A stretch of 64,000 bases of DNA, taken from NCBI RefSeq assembly GCF_009363795.1, contig NZ_CP045420.1, positions 1,593,001 through 1,657,000 of the forward strand, written 5' to 3'. The translations under genes and the position numbers were made by a program. This document shows positions 42,269 through 52,582 of this stretch, in pieces. Under the pieces are notes generated by a model. It worked only from the letters and a program-made list of their open reading frames with translations, ran no database searches and was not told where the DNA came from. The stretch's first letter is position 1, and every line of letters starts with the position of its first letter. The DNA is from Palleronia sp. THAF1 (lineage in GTDB: Bacteria; Pseudomonadota; Alphaproteobacteria; Rhodobacterales; Rhodobacteraceae).

Positions 42269-43276
42269 ATGGATGGGTCGCAGCACATCTCTTTCGAAGC
42301 GCCGCGTGAAGGCACACTGCTTGCGCTTCTGAATCAAAGCCAGGACTGCATCAAGATCCTGTCGCCCAACGGAACCCTTGGGTTCATGAGCGAAACCGGC
42401 CAGAAAATCATGGAGATCGATTCCTTCGATCAAGTTATGGGAGAGCCATGGTGGGCGCTTTGGCCCGAAGACAGCCAGGTTCTGATCTCTGACGCCGTAA
42501 CCCGCGCCATCGACGGTGAGAGCAGCCGGTTCGAGGCGTTCTGCCCCACCGCCAAAGGAACGCCGCGCTGGTGGGAAGTCGCCGTCTCTCCGATCCGAGA
42601 CGAGAGCGGACAGATCACACACATCATGTCGATCTCACGCGATGTGACCATGACCCGCGCAGAGCAATTGGCCGACCAGGCCCGCGCGGTTGCGGCCGAA
42701 CACACCGCGCAGGTGCAGACCATGATCGCGCATGAATCGCGACACCGCTTGAAAAATCTTCTGACGGTCGTGTCTTCTTTGACCACGCTGGTCTCCCGCC
42801 ACGCCAACAGCGTGTCAGAATTTCAGTCTCGTCTGCGCGCGCACCTGAACCACATGGCCCGTGCGCAGGACCTGCTGATCGGCACGAATCGTCGCTCTGC
42901 CACCCTGCGCGAGACCGTGACGGCGGTGCTGGAGGCCGACGGTCGTCTGCGCATCGCCGACATTCCTAGGGTTAGTATCAGCGACCAAGCCGTGCAGCTT
43001 CTTGCACTGGCGCTGGGTGAGTTGCAGACCAACGCGATCAAGCATGGAGCCTTGAGCGTCGATACCGGCAGCGTGATTCTCAAGACGAAAGAGAAGGATG
43101 GAGCGATCCACGTGACTTGGGTCGAGGATTGCGGAGAAGAGCGCCCCGAACCAGAGCTGACGAAAGGATCCGGGGTCGAGTTGATCCGCAGAATGATGTC
43201 GATGCAATCCGATGGCGTCCAGTTCACCTGGACCGGCAAAGGTCTGCGCGTCTCGTTCGCTCTGCCCGCCGTCTAA
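42269..43276 (+). CDS. PAS domain HWE-type sensor histidine kinase
   Basis: This 335-residue soluble kinase has an N-terminal PAS domain (about residues 20-130, ending ISRDVTMTRAEQ). The HWE/HisKA2 kinase domain has phospho-acceptor His in ESRHRLKNLLTVVSSL, the N box ALALGELQTNAIKHGALS, the W-x-E motif VTWVEDCG, and SGVELIRRMM near the end. HWE kinases are frequent in Alphaproteobacteria and often sense light or general stress. ATG 42269 has GAGG eight bases upstream and was preferred over an in-frame TTG at 42248. There is no neighbouring response regulator, so it is an orphan. Confidence 0.88.
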   Translation: MDGSQHISFEAPREGTLLALLNQSQDCIKILSPNGTLGFMSETGQKIMEIDSFDQVMGEPWWALWPEDSQVLISDAVTRAIDGESSRFEAFCPTAKGTPRWWEVAVSPIRDESGQITHIMSISRDVTMTRAEQLADQARAVAAEHTAQVQTMIAHESRHRLKNLLTVVSSLTTLVSRHANSVSEFQSRLRAHLNHMARAQDLLIGTNRRSATLRETVTAVLEADGRLRIADIPRVSISDQAVQLLALALGELQTNAIKHGALSVDTGSVILKTKEKDGAIHVTWVEDCGEERPEPELTKGSGVELIRRMMSMQSDGVQFTWTGKGLRVSFALPAV

Positions 43277-43298
43277 AACGCCGCGACAGATGACCGAA

Positions 43299-43333
43299 AA
43301 AAGGGCCGCCTGCAGATCCAGGCGGCCCTTCGT
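43299..43333. terminator. bidirectional terminator
   Basis: AAGGGCCGCCTG and CAGGCGGCCCTT form a perfect 12-bp stem with loop CAGATC, flanked by A residues on the left. It lies between the convergent histidine kinase and DUF4394 genes. Confidence 0.88.
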
Positions 43334-43350
43334 CATTCAGTCAGGCGCAC

Positions 43351-44202
43351 TTACTGCGGCATCGAAACGGCGAAGCCGCTGAAGCCACCCATGCCCAGAT
43401 CGGCCAGCATGGTCGCAGCACCCGTATCGGTGTCGATCATGTAAAGACCGGCGTTGTCTGCGCCTTCCATCTGCAGGATGGCGTAGGCAGCATTCTCGTC
43501 TTCGCTGGGCGAGACGATGTCGAAGCCGCCCATCGGGGCCACGTCGACCTCTTCACCATCGACGGTGATCGCACCGATGGTTTCCAGCGTGCCTTCGTTG
43601 TTGGCGACGCTGACCAGCGAGTCCGTTTCGGCGTCGATGCCATATTGGAAGGTCGAACCTGCGGTCTCGCCGTTGATCGCGTTGGTGTAAGCGTTGGCGA
43701 AGACCATCGGGGTCGCGTCGGCGTTATCGTCACCCTCGGCGTAGGCCAGATCGGTCATGCGGACGACGGTGTTGGCACGGTCGTCGTTATCGCCGAAGCC
43801 CACGGGGAAGTAGACAAGGTTGTCGCCACCGGTGGACAGCGCACGCACGGCGTCGATGGCGTTGTTGAAGTCGAAGGCCACGGCATCGCCGGACAGGGTG
43901 GCGTCGTCACCGAAAGAGGCTTCCAGATCGGTCATTTCGCCGGACATGGGGTCAATCGTGCCGACCATGCCGTTGGTGATGCCCAGCAGTTCGCCGGTCA
44001 CGGGACGCCATGCGATGGCATCGACGGGCGAAGCCAACTCAAACGTCTGCAGATCGGCGGGCGAGGCGATATCGGCCATCACGACTAGCGTGGCGCCGTC
44101 GTCGGCAAGGGCATAGCCCATGTTGCCAGCGTGCCCGGCAGCGTGCGCACCGGCGGTGCTCAGGGCAAGAATCGAAGCGGTCGTCAGAATACGATAGGTC
44201 AT
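43351..44202 (-). CDS. secreted DUF4394 domain protein
   Basis: This 283-residue protein has a signal peptide (MTYRILTTASILALSTAGA, cleavage after AHA). A beta-propeller-like repeat domain of the DUF4394 type follows, with DAIAWRPVTGELLGITN, GDAVAFDFNNAIDAVRAL and NEGTLETIGAITVDG. It is acidic and periplasmic or extracellular. Its role is not known. The ATG at 44202 is supported by the signal peptide and an AAAGGAT ribosome binding site; the longer open frame runs through the divergent region. Confidence 0.85.
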   Translation of the reverse strand: MTYRILTTASILALSTAGAHAAGHAGNMGYALADDGATLVVMADIASPADLQTFELASPVDAIAWRPVTGELLGITNGMVGTIDPMSGEMTDLEASFGDDATLSGDAVAFDFNNAIDAVRALSTGGDNLVYFPVGFGDNDDRANTVVRMTDLAYAEGDDNADATPMVFANAYTNAINGETAGSTFQYGIDAETDSLVSVANNEGTLETIGAITVDGEEVDVAPMGGFDIVSPSEDENAAYAILQMEGADNAGLYMIDTDTGAATMLADLGMGGFSGFAVSMPQ

Positions 44203-45582
<1,380 letters not shown>

Positions 45583-45607
45583 CCTGGCGGAGCGCAGGGA
45601 CTGACCC

Positions 45608-46522
45608 ATGGCGCGTGAGAGACTGAACAGCGAAGACTACACCCGCCCCGTGCGCCGCATCGTCGTCGGCACGGTGGTGATCCTGTGTCTTGCGCTGTTC
45701 CTGTTCTGGCGCATCGACAGTCCGCGCGCCGAACGGATGCGCGCGCAGATCGTGGATACCGTGGTGCCCTCGATGGACTGGGCGCTGATCCCGGTAACGC
45801 GGGCGTCGAGCATGATCGACAACTTCCAAAGCTACTCGCGCATCTACGAGCAGAACCGAGAGCTGCGCCGCGAATTACAGCAGATGAAGGCGTGGAAGGA
45901 AGCGGCCCTGCAACTGGAGCAGGAAAACGCCAAGCTGCTGGACCTCAACAAGGTGCGGCTCGATCCGAAGCTGACATTCATCACAGGCGTTGTGCTTGCC
46001 GACGCGGGCAGCCCGTTTCGCAAGTCCGTGCTACTGAACATCGGACAGCGCGACGGTATCCGCGATGGCTGGGCTGCGACCGACGGGCTGGGCCTTGTGG
46101 GGCGCATCTCTGGCGTGGGCACGGCATCCAGCCGGGTGATCCTGCTGTCTGACAGCAACTCTCGCGTTCCGGTGGCGATCCAGCCGTCTGGTCAGAAGGC
46201 GATCCTTGCGGGCGACAACTCTCCGATCCCGCCGCTGGACTTCCTGGATGGCAGTGACCGCGTGCGTCCGGGCGACCGTGTGGTCAGTTCCGGCGACGGC
46301 GGCGTGCTGCCCGCTGGCGTACTTGTCGGCACGGTCGTGCAGGGGTCAGACAGCCGTTTGCGGGTGCGTCTGGCCGCCGATTACGAGCGGTTGGAGTTCC
46401 TGCGCGTGCTTCGTTCGATCGAGACCGAGCGTATTACCGAACCGGGCGGGCTTGTTGCACCCGAACGGGATGCGCAGACCGTCGCGCTGCCCCCACAAAC
46501 GGTGGAGGGTACGGATGGTTGA
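45608..46522 (+). CDS. mreC: rod-shape-determining protein MreC
   Basis: This 304-residue protein has one N-terminal transmembrane helix (IVVGTVVILCLALFLFW, about residues 18-35), a periplasmic coiled coil (about 75-115, RELRRELQQMKAWKEAALQL) and two beta domains. These carry GLVGRISGVGTASSRVILLSD and GDRVVSSGDGGVLPAGVLVG. It links MreB to PBP2. mreD starts inside its last codons (46515), so they are translationally coupled. Confidence 0.94.
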   Translation: MARERLNSEDYTRPVRRIVVGTVVILCLALFLFWRIDSPRAERMRAQIVDTVVPSMDWALIPVTRASSMIDNFQSYSRIYEQNRELRRELQQMKAWKEAALQLEQENAKLLDLNKVRLDPKLTFITGVVLADAGSPFRKSVLLNIGQRDGIRDGWAATDGLGLVGRISGVGTASSRVILLSDSNSRVPVAIQPSGQKAILAGDNSPIPPLDFLDGSDRVRPGDRVVSSGDGGVLPAGVLVGTVVQGSDSRLRVRLAADYERLEFLRVLRSIETERITEPGGLVAPERDAQTVALPPQTVEGTDG

Positions 46523-47051
46523 TCCCGTAACCCTGCGCCGCGCGAGCTACCGAATGCTCTTGCTGGCCATTGCGGCGGTCTTCCTTTTCGTACGGATCCT
46601 GCCTTTCCACGATTCAGGTGGCCGCCTTCCGGCACCGGATTTGCTGACTGTATTGGCGTTCGCTTGGGTGTTGCGCCGCCCCGAATACGTGCCGACGTGG
46701 CTGATCGCCTGTATCGCTCTGATGGCCGACATCCTGTTCATGCGCCCGCTGGGTCTGTGGGCGCTGATCACGGTGATGGGAGTAGAGTTCCTGCGCAACC
46801 GCAGCGAGTTGACCGATCAGCAGCCCTTCCCCGTTGAATGGATGCTGGTGGGCGGCACGCTGACGGCCATGTATGTGGCGCAGGCTTTGGTGATGGGTGT
46901 CTTCGTAATCCCGCAGCCGGCCTTCGGTGCGACGCTGCTAGAGTTGCTGGCCACCGTGGCGGTGTATCCGCTGGTTGTCGTGGTCACCGTCTTCCTGTTC
47001 GGGGTGCGCGTGCCCTCTCCCACCGAACGTGACGCGGAGGCCAGATCATGA
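46515..47051 (+). CDS. mreD: rod-shape-determining protein MreD
   Basis: This 178-residue integral membrane protein has about five helices, for example LLLAIAAVFLFVRILPF, IACIALMADILF and LVVVVTVFLFGV. It belongs to the elongasome and lies between mreC and mrdA with overlaps on both sides (eight bases with mreC, four with mrdA). The sequence is divergent, as is usual for MreD; identity rests mainly on operon position, length and topology. Confidence 0.88.
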   Translation: MVDPVTLRRASYRMLLLAIAAVFLFVRILPFHDSGGRLPAPDLLTVLAFAWVLRRPEYVPTWLIACIALMADILFMRPLGLWALITVMGVEFLRNRSELTDQQPFPVEWMLVGGTLTAMYVAQALVMGVFVIPQPAFGATLLELLATVAVYPLVVVVTVFLFGVRVPSPTERDAEARS

Positions 47052-48973
47052 AGCGCACGCAACGCGATACCGAAACATCCGTCGGCATCATCACGCGCCG
47101 GGCCGCGGTGCTGGGCGGGGTGCAACTGGGCGTCGCCGGACTGCTGGGCTGGCGGATGCGGCAGATGCAGGTCGAGCAAGCCGATGAGTTCCGCCTGCTG
47201 GCCGAAGAAAACCGCATCAACATGCGCCTTGTCGCGCCGCCGCGTGGGTTGATCTTCGACCGCAACGGTATCCCGCTGGCCGAGAATTCACAGAACTACC
47301 GCATCGTCATCGTCAAGGAAGACGCGGGCGACGTGGAAGACGTGCTCTCGCGTCTGCAACAGCTGATCTACATCGATGCGGACGAGATGGAGCGTGCCCG
47401 CAAGGAGATCGCCCGCCGCTCTCCCTTCGTGCCTGTGACGATCACCGATCAGCGACAGTGGGAAGACGTAGCAACCGTTGCGGTGAACGCCCCCGCCTTG
47501 CCCGGCATCACGCCGGATGTGGGCCTGACTCGACAGTATCCTCTGGGCGCGGACCACGCGCATGTCGTGGGCTATGTCGGCCCGGTATCAGACTACGACC
47601 TTAGCCGGATCGACGACGACGATCCGCTTTTGCAGATCCCCAAGTTCCAGATCGGCAAGACGGGCGTTGAGCAAAAGACCGAGCGCGCGCTGCGCGGCAA
47701 GGCCGGTGCGCGCCGGATCGAGGTGAACGCCGCCGGTCGGGTCATGCGAGAGTTGGACCGTGACGACGGCACGCCCGGTGCAGACCTGCAGTTGACCGTG
47801 GAAAGCAAGCTGCAGAACTTCGCCGAAGCGCGGCTGGCTATCGGACTATCGGCAGCGGCGGTCGTGATGGACGTGCGCACGGGCGATCTGCTGTCCGTCG
47901 GCAACGCGCCCACCTTCGACCCCAACAAATTCGTGCGCGGCATCTCTGTTGCCGACTATGGCGAACTCACGGGCAACATCTACCGGCCGTTGGCCAACAA
48001 GGCCGTGCAGGGCGCCTATCCGCCGGGTTCCACGTTCAAGATGTTGGTCTCGCTGGCCGCTCTGGAAGCCGGGCTGCTGTCGTCGGACGAGACGGTCTAT
48101 TGCGGCGGCTACACCGAGCTGGGCAACCGCCGGTTCCACTGCTGGAAGCGCGGTGGGCATGGCCGGATGAATCTGGAAAAATCGCTCCAGCAGTCGTGTG
48201 ACGTCTTCTACTACGAAATGGCCCAGCGCGTCGGCATCGACCGTATCGCCGAGACCGCGCGCAAGTTCGGCATCGGAGAGGACTTCGATCTGCCGATGTC
48301 TGCCGTTACCTCTGGCGTGATGCCGGACAAGGCGTGGCTGCGGCAGCGCTACGATCAGGAATGGCGCGTGGGCGACAGCCTGAACGCTTCTATCGGGCAG
48401 GGCTACGTGCTGTCTTCGCCTTTGCAACTGGCCGTGATGACGGCGCGGATCGCGTCCGGCACGAAAATTCAACCGCGCTTGGTCAAGTCCATCGACAGTG
48501 TGGAAACGCCCGTGGTCGGGGCAGAACCGCTTGGCCTGAACGAGAACCACTTGCGTCTGATCCGTAAGGGCATGTTCGCCGTATCGAACACCAATCGCGG
48601 CACAGCCTTTCGCAGCCGGATCGCCGCCGATGGCATGGCGATGGCGGGCAAGACCGGTACCAGTCAGGTCCGCTCGGCAGTCGTCAATAACAGCCAAGTT
48701 CCGTGGGAGCAGCGCGACCATGCGTTGTTCGTGGGCTACGCGCCCTATGATAACCCGCGCTACGCGATCTCTGTCGTGGTCGAGCACGGTGGCGGCGGAT
48801 CGACGGCGGCGGCGCCCATCGCGCGCGATATCATGCTTTTCGCCCTGCATGGAGAATTGCCACCGATGGAAAGCTACCCCTCCGGCGTGCGTCGCGAAGT
48901 CGAGTCGCTTTTCGCCGAACTCGACCTGCGCAGCGACTTTCGCCCCACCAGAGACGGGAAAAACCGCGCGTGA
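47048..48973 (+). CDS. mrdA: peptidoglycan transpeptidase PBP2 (MrdA)
   Basis: This 641-residue class B penicillin-binding protein has an N-terminal membrane anchor (RRAAVLGGVQLGVAGLLGW), a dimerisation domain and a transpeptidase domain. The active-site motifs are Ser328 in GSTFK, then SCD (QQSCDVFYYEMA) and KTG (GKTGTSQVRS). It crosslinks peptidoglycan during lateral growth with RodA. The start overlaps mreD (ATGA) and the end overlaps mrdB by four bases. Confidence 0.96.
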   Translation: MKRTQRDTETSVGIITRRAAVLGGVQLGVAGLLGWRMRQMQVEQADEFRLLAEENRINMRLVAPPRGLIFDRNGIPLAENSQNYRIVIVKEDAGDVEDVLSRLQQLIYIDADEMERARKEIARRSPFVPVTITDQRQWEDVATVAVNAPALPGITPDVGLTRQYPLGADHAHVVGYVGPVSDYDLSRIDDDDPLLQIPKFQIGKTGVEQKTERALRGKAGARRIEVNAAGRVMRELDRDDGTPGADLQLTVESKLQNFAEARLAIGLSAAAVVMDVRTGDLLSVGNAPTFDPNKFVRGISVADYGELTGNIYRPLANKAVQGAYPPGSTFKMLVSLAALEAGLLSSDETVYCGGYTELGNRRFHCWKRGGHGRMNLEKSLQQSCDVFYYEMAQRVGIDRIAETARKFGIGEDFDLPMSAVTSGVMPDKAWLRQRYDQEWRVGDSLNASIGQGYVLSSPLQLAVMTARIASGTKIQPRLVKSIDSVETPVVGAEPLGLNENHLRLIRKGMFAVSNTNRGTAFRSRIAADGMAMAGKTGTSQVRSAVVNNSQVPWEQRDHALFVGYAPYDNPRYAISVVVEHGGGGSTAAAPIARDIMLFALHGELPPMESYPSGVRREVESLFAELDLRSDFRPTRDGKNRA

Positions 48974-50115
48974 GCTATCTTGAATACAACGTCAAACGTG
49001 TGCCAGCGGGGCTGTCGAAGGTCTTGTACCTGAACTGGCCGCTGTTCCTGTTGCTGGTCACCGTCGCCAGCGCCGGGTTTCTGATGCTGTATTCAGTCGC
49101 CGGTGGGTCCCTGACCCCCTGGGCAGAGCCGCAGATGAAGCGTTTCGCGCTGGGCTGCATCGCCATGTTCGCCATCGGCCTGACGCCGATCTGGTTCTGG
49201 CGCTCCATGGCGGGCATCGGCTACGGGGTCGCGCTGTTGTTGCTGGTGGCGGTGGAATTCGTGGGCACCACGGGCATGGGCGCGCAACGATGGATCGACA
49301 TCGGTTTCATGCAATTGCAGCCGTCAGAGCTGATGAAGATCACGCTCGTGATGATGCTGGCGGCTTATTACGACTGGCTGGACGTGGAGAAGGTCAGCAA
49401 CCCGCTATGGGTGATCCTGCCGCTCGTGCTGATCGCGATCCCCACGTTCCTGGTGCTGCGCCAGCCGGACCTAGGCACCTCTATCCTGCTCGTGGCGGGC
49501 GGCGGCGTGGTGATGTTCTGCGCGGGCGTCAGCTGGTGGTATTTCATCGCCGTGATCGGCGCGGGCGTGGGCGCGGTCACGGCCGTGTTTTCGTCGCGCG
49601 GCACATCATGGCAGCTTTTGAAGGACTACCAGTATCGCCGGATCGACACGTTTCTGGACCCCGCCAGCGACCCCCTTGGCGCGGGCTACCACATCACCCA
49701 GTCCAAGATCGCGCTGGGATCGGGCGGCTGGACGGGGCGGGGCTTCATGCAGGGCACGCAAAGCCGCCTGAACTTCCTGCCCGAGAAGCACACAGACTTC
49801 ATCTTCACCACGCTGGCCGAAGAGTTCGGCTTCATCGGGGCGTTCTCTCTGCTGGCGCTGTATCTGGGCATCGTCATCTTCTGCGTCATATCGGCGATGA
49901 ACAACCGCAACCGCTTCGCGTCGCTGATGACGTTGGGGATCGCGGCGACGTTCTTCCTGTTCTTTTCGGTCAACATGGCGATGGTCATGGGTCTGGCCCC
50001 CGTCGTAGGCGTTCCGCTTCCGCTGGTCAGTTACGGCGGCTCTGCCATGCTGGTGCTGATGGTGGGCTTCGGACTGGTGCAATCGGCCCATGTGCACAGG
50101 GCGCGCGGCCGGTGA
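48970..50115 (+). CDS. mrdB: rod-shape-determining peptidoglycan glycosyltransferase RodA (MrdB)
   Basis: This 381-residue SEDS-family polymerase has about ten transmembrane helices. Conserved motifs are GAQRWIDIGFMQLQPSELMK, RQPDLGTSILLV, FLPEKHTDFIFTTLAEEFGF and the C-terminal PLPLVSYGGSAML. It polymerises glycan strands with PBP2. The start is the GTG at 48970, overlapping the mrdA stop. It ends within the start codon of the next gene. Confidence 0.95.
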   Translation: MSYLEYNVKRVPAGLSKVLYLNWPLFLLLVTVASAGFLMLYSVAGGSLTPWAEPQMKRFALGCIAMFAIGLTPIWFWRSMAGIGYGVALLLLVAVEFVGTTGMGAQRWIDIGFMQLQPSELMKITLVMMLAAYYDWLDVEKVSNPLWVILPLVLIAIPTFLVLRQPDLGTSILLVAGGGVVMFCAGVSWWYFIAVIGAGVGAVTAVFSSRGTSWQLLKDYQYRRIDTFLDPASDPLGAGYHITQSKIALGSGGWTGRGFMQGTQSRLNFLPEKHTDFIFTTLAEEFGFIGAFSLLALYLGIVIFCVISAMNNRNRFASLMTLGIAATFFLFFSVNMAMVMGLAPVVGVPLPLVSYGGSAMLVLMVGFGLVQSAHVHRARGR

Positions 50116-51038
50116 TCCGCGTTCTGTTCGCTGCCGGAGCAGAGCGGTGGGATGCGTGGCGCGGGCCGCTTGAACGTGCATTTGACGCGCGGGGGTTGAA
50201 GGTCGATCTGGCGAAGGACCACCCGGCGACAGAGACGGACATCATCGTCTACGCGCCCGGCGCACCGTTGCAGGACTTCGCGCCCTATACGAACGCCAAG
50301 GCTGTTCTGAACATTTGGGCCGGGGTCGAAGGCGTGGTGGGCAATCCGACCCTGACCCAGCCTTTCGCGCGCATGGTCGATCCGGGGCTGACGCAAGGCA
50401 TGGTGGACTATTGCGTCGGCCACGTTCTGCGGCACCACCTTGGGCTGGATGCACAACTCGCGACACAAGATCGCTGGGCGCCGGTCGTGCCGCCGTTGGC
50501 CAGTGACCGACCTGTGACAGTGCTGGGGCTTGGTGCCTTGGGATCGACCGTGGCCGGCGCGCTGGCCGGTCTGGGCTTTCCCGTTACCGGCTGGGCACGG
50601 TCCGAAAAGCGGATTGACGGCGTGCGCTGTTTGGCAGGCAGCGACACACTGGATCAGGCGCTTTCGGATGCCCAGATCCTTGTTCTGCTTCTGCCGCTAA
50701 CCGCCGAAACGGCCGACCTGATGGACGCCCGCCACCTTGCGCTGCTGCCGAAGGGCGCAGTTGTCATCAACCCCGGTCGCGGCGGACTGATCGTGGACGC
50801 GGACCTGTTGGAGGGGTTGGACACGGGCCACATCGCGCACGCGACGCTGGACACATTCCGCACCGAACCACTACCGGACGCGCACCCCTTCTGGGCCCAC
50901 CCCAGGGTCACGATCACACCGCATATCGCGTCGGAGACACGGCCCGAGACTGCGGCCTCGGTAATTGCAGAGAATACCGAGCGGGCGACGGCCGGGCAGC
51001 CACTGCTGCACGAAGTGGACAAAAGTGCGGGCTACTAG
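50112..51038 (+). CDS. D-isomer 2-hydroxyacid dehydrogenase (glyoxylate/hydroxypyruvate reductase-like), GTG start
   Basis: This 308-residue protein has the catalytic and NAD-binding motifs of the GhrA group: VTVLGLGALGSTVAGAL (Rossmann), LPKGAVVINPGRGGLI with the Arg, and WAHPRVTITPHIASETRP with the His. It reduces glyoxylate or hydroxypyruvate with NADPH. The GTG at 50112 overlaps the rodA stop (GTGA), so it is expressed from the end of the mre operon even though its metabolism is unrelated. Confidence 0.88.
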   Translation: MIRVLFAAGAERWDAWRGPLERAFDARGLKVDLAKDHPATETDIIVYAPGAPLQDFAPYTNAKAVLNIWAGVEGVVGNPTLTQPFARMVDPGLTQGMVDYCVGHVLRHHLGLDAQLATQDRWAPVVPPLASDRPVTVLGLGALGSTVAGALAGLGFPVTGWARSEKRIDGVRCLAGSDTLDQALSDAQILVLLLPLTAETADLMDARHLALLPKGAVVINPGRGGLIVDADLLEGLDTGHIAHATLDTFRTEPLPDAHPFWAHPRVTITPHIASETRPETAASVIAENTERATAGQPLLHEVDKSAGY

Positions 51039-51045
51039 GCCTGAA

Positions 51046-51822
51046 TCACCGCAAGCGCGGCGGTGTGCTGGGGTCCATGCCGGGGGCTTTGGGCTGCAGC
51101 GGCTCGAACTTCGGCAGGTCGAAGCGCAGGCCGACGCGTGCCAATCTAGCCGCGACCGGGTTCGATGCGGCGAAAAAGGTCACGTCCAGCGCGCCCGCTT
51201 CCAGCCCTGAGAACACCAGCGCCTCGCGCACAGCGCGGGCCAGCGCGCCTTCAGCGCCGGGGGCGGCGTCGATGAAGGCCAACAGATGCCCTTTCGCGCC
51301 ACTGTCCCACGTCACGCCCGCCAAATAAGCGATCCGCGCCAAGCCACGGGCCGACGCCAGTTTAGCGTCCAGCGCGGTCAACAACTGCTCGGGCAGATTG
51401 CCGGGCGGCGTCAGGTCGCTTGGGGTCGCCTGCGTTTCCTCTGGGCCGTCCGACAGCGTGTCGGCCAGCCAGTTCACGGCGTCGGGTGGCATCAGGTAGG
51501 ACGATGGCGCGACGCCCGGATTCAGCGCCAAGCCGATCCCCTTGCCCGCAAGCATCGCCGCCAAAATACGCCCGGACAGCGCGGCGTAGGGGGCAGAGCC
51601 TTCGGCAAACTCCGCCAGCCGCTCGACCCGGTCGAAAACCAGCACGAAACTGCCCTGCGTCGTCTCGAACAGGCGCGGATCAAGCGGCGCGTCGCCCTCT
51701 GGCTCTGCAATCAGCAGCAGATATAACTCGGCAGAGGCAAGGCGGTCGTGGAACGCCAGTCGCGCCGCGTCATCGTCGGGGGCCGCGTCCATCGCGGCAT
51801 GGGCTTGGTCAAGCGGGGTCAT
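51046..51822 (-). CDS. SseB family protein
   Basis: This 258-residue protein has an N-terminal SseB-like domain (LAFHDRLASAELYLLLIAEP, then QGSFVLVFDRVERLAEFA and PYAALSGRILAAMLAGKGIG). The C-terminal part is Pro/Ala-rich and ends FDLPKFEPLQPKAPG. SseB-domain proteins often act in enhancing serine-sensitivity or type III export contexts, but here no such neighbour exists. It overlaps the upstream uracil-DNA glycosylase-like gene by 14 bases and is probably co-transcribed with it. Confidence 0.82.
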   Translation of the reverse strand: MTPLDQAHAAMDAAPDDDAARLAFHDRLASAELYLLLIAEPEGDAPLDPRLFETTQGSFVLVFDRVERLAEFAEGSAPYAALSGRILAAMLAGKGIGLALNPGVAPSSYLMPPDAVNWLADTLSDGPEETQATPSDLTPPGNLPEQLLTALDAKLASARGLARIAYLAGVTWDSGAKGHLLAFIDAAPGAEGALARAVREALVFSGLEAGALDVTFFAASNPVAARLARVGLRFDLPKFEPLQPKAPGMDPSTPPRLR

Positions 51823-52402
51823 CCATCACCTCTTTCACGCGCGCTTGCAGAACGGGGAGCAGGTCGGTCTCGAACCACGGATTGCGCTTGAGCCATGCGG
51901 TATTGCGCCACGACGGATGCGGCAAGGGGAAGACCGACGGCGCATGGTCGCGCCAGGCGCGCACGGTATCCGTCACGCTGGTCTTCGTACCAAGGTGCCA
52001 CTTCTGTGCGTAGCCGCCGATCAGGACAGTCAAACGCACGCTGTCCAGCGCGTCGATGATCGGCGCGCGCCATGTCTTGGCGCAGATGGCCGGCGGCGGC
52101 AGGTCCGATCCCTTCGCGTCATAGCCCGGAAAGCAGAAGGCCATGGGCACGATCGCCACGCGAGAGCGGTCATAGAATGCAGGCTCTTCCAGCCCAAGCC
52201 AGTCGCGCAGGCGCTTTCCGGACTGGTCCCAGAACGGCGTATTGGCCTCATGCACGCGTAATCCCGGCGCCTGGCTCGCGATCAGCAGTCGCGCGCCGGG
52301 CCGGAACCAGACCACCGGGTTGGGGCGGTGGCCCGTGGCCGTTGCCGCGAAACGCTCGGCGCAAAGGGTGCATTGGGAGAGGCGCGCGATCAGATCGTCC
52401 AT
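51809..52402 (-). CDS. uracil-DNA glycosylase superfamily protein, probable iron-sulfur type
   Basis: This 197-residue protein has the UDG fold motif ASQAPGLRVHEANTPFWDQS, which resembles the family 4/5 motif A, and the final motif LPHPSWRN. Four cysteines at 11, 14, 90 and 107 (C-x2-C and C-x16-C) match the 4Fe-4S ligand spacing of those families. It should excise uracil or a related base from DNA. It is divergent from nhaA and overlaps the SseB-like gene. Confidence 0.85.
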   Translation of the reverse strand: MDDLIARLSQCTLCAERFAATATGHRPNPVVWFRPGARLLIASQAPGLRVHEANTPFWDQSGKRLRDWLGLEEPAFYDRSRVAIVPMAFCFPGYDAKGSDLPPPAICAKTWRAPIIDALDSVRLTVLIGGYAQKWHLGTKTSVTDTVRAWRDHAPSVFPLPHPSWRNTAWLKRNPWFETDLLPVLQARVKEVMDDPA

Positions 52403-52582
52403 GCGTTGCGAGGTATGGGGTGAGGCTCTGAAGACAAGCGGTGGGAATGCCGCGCTTCAAACCGGAGTTTCTGACTTTTCTTCGGAATTACACGACACAC
52501 ATCTGAAAAAACGAGTCGGGCGATCTTTCCGGCGCGCTTGTTTCGTTAGAACAGTGAACCGCACATCGGAAGTGGGGATGCG

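Noticed and set aside
49290-50111. N-terminal extension of the hydroxyacid dehydrogenase through rodA
   Set aside because: rodA in the other frame is clearly real, and the dehydrogenase starts at GTG 50112.
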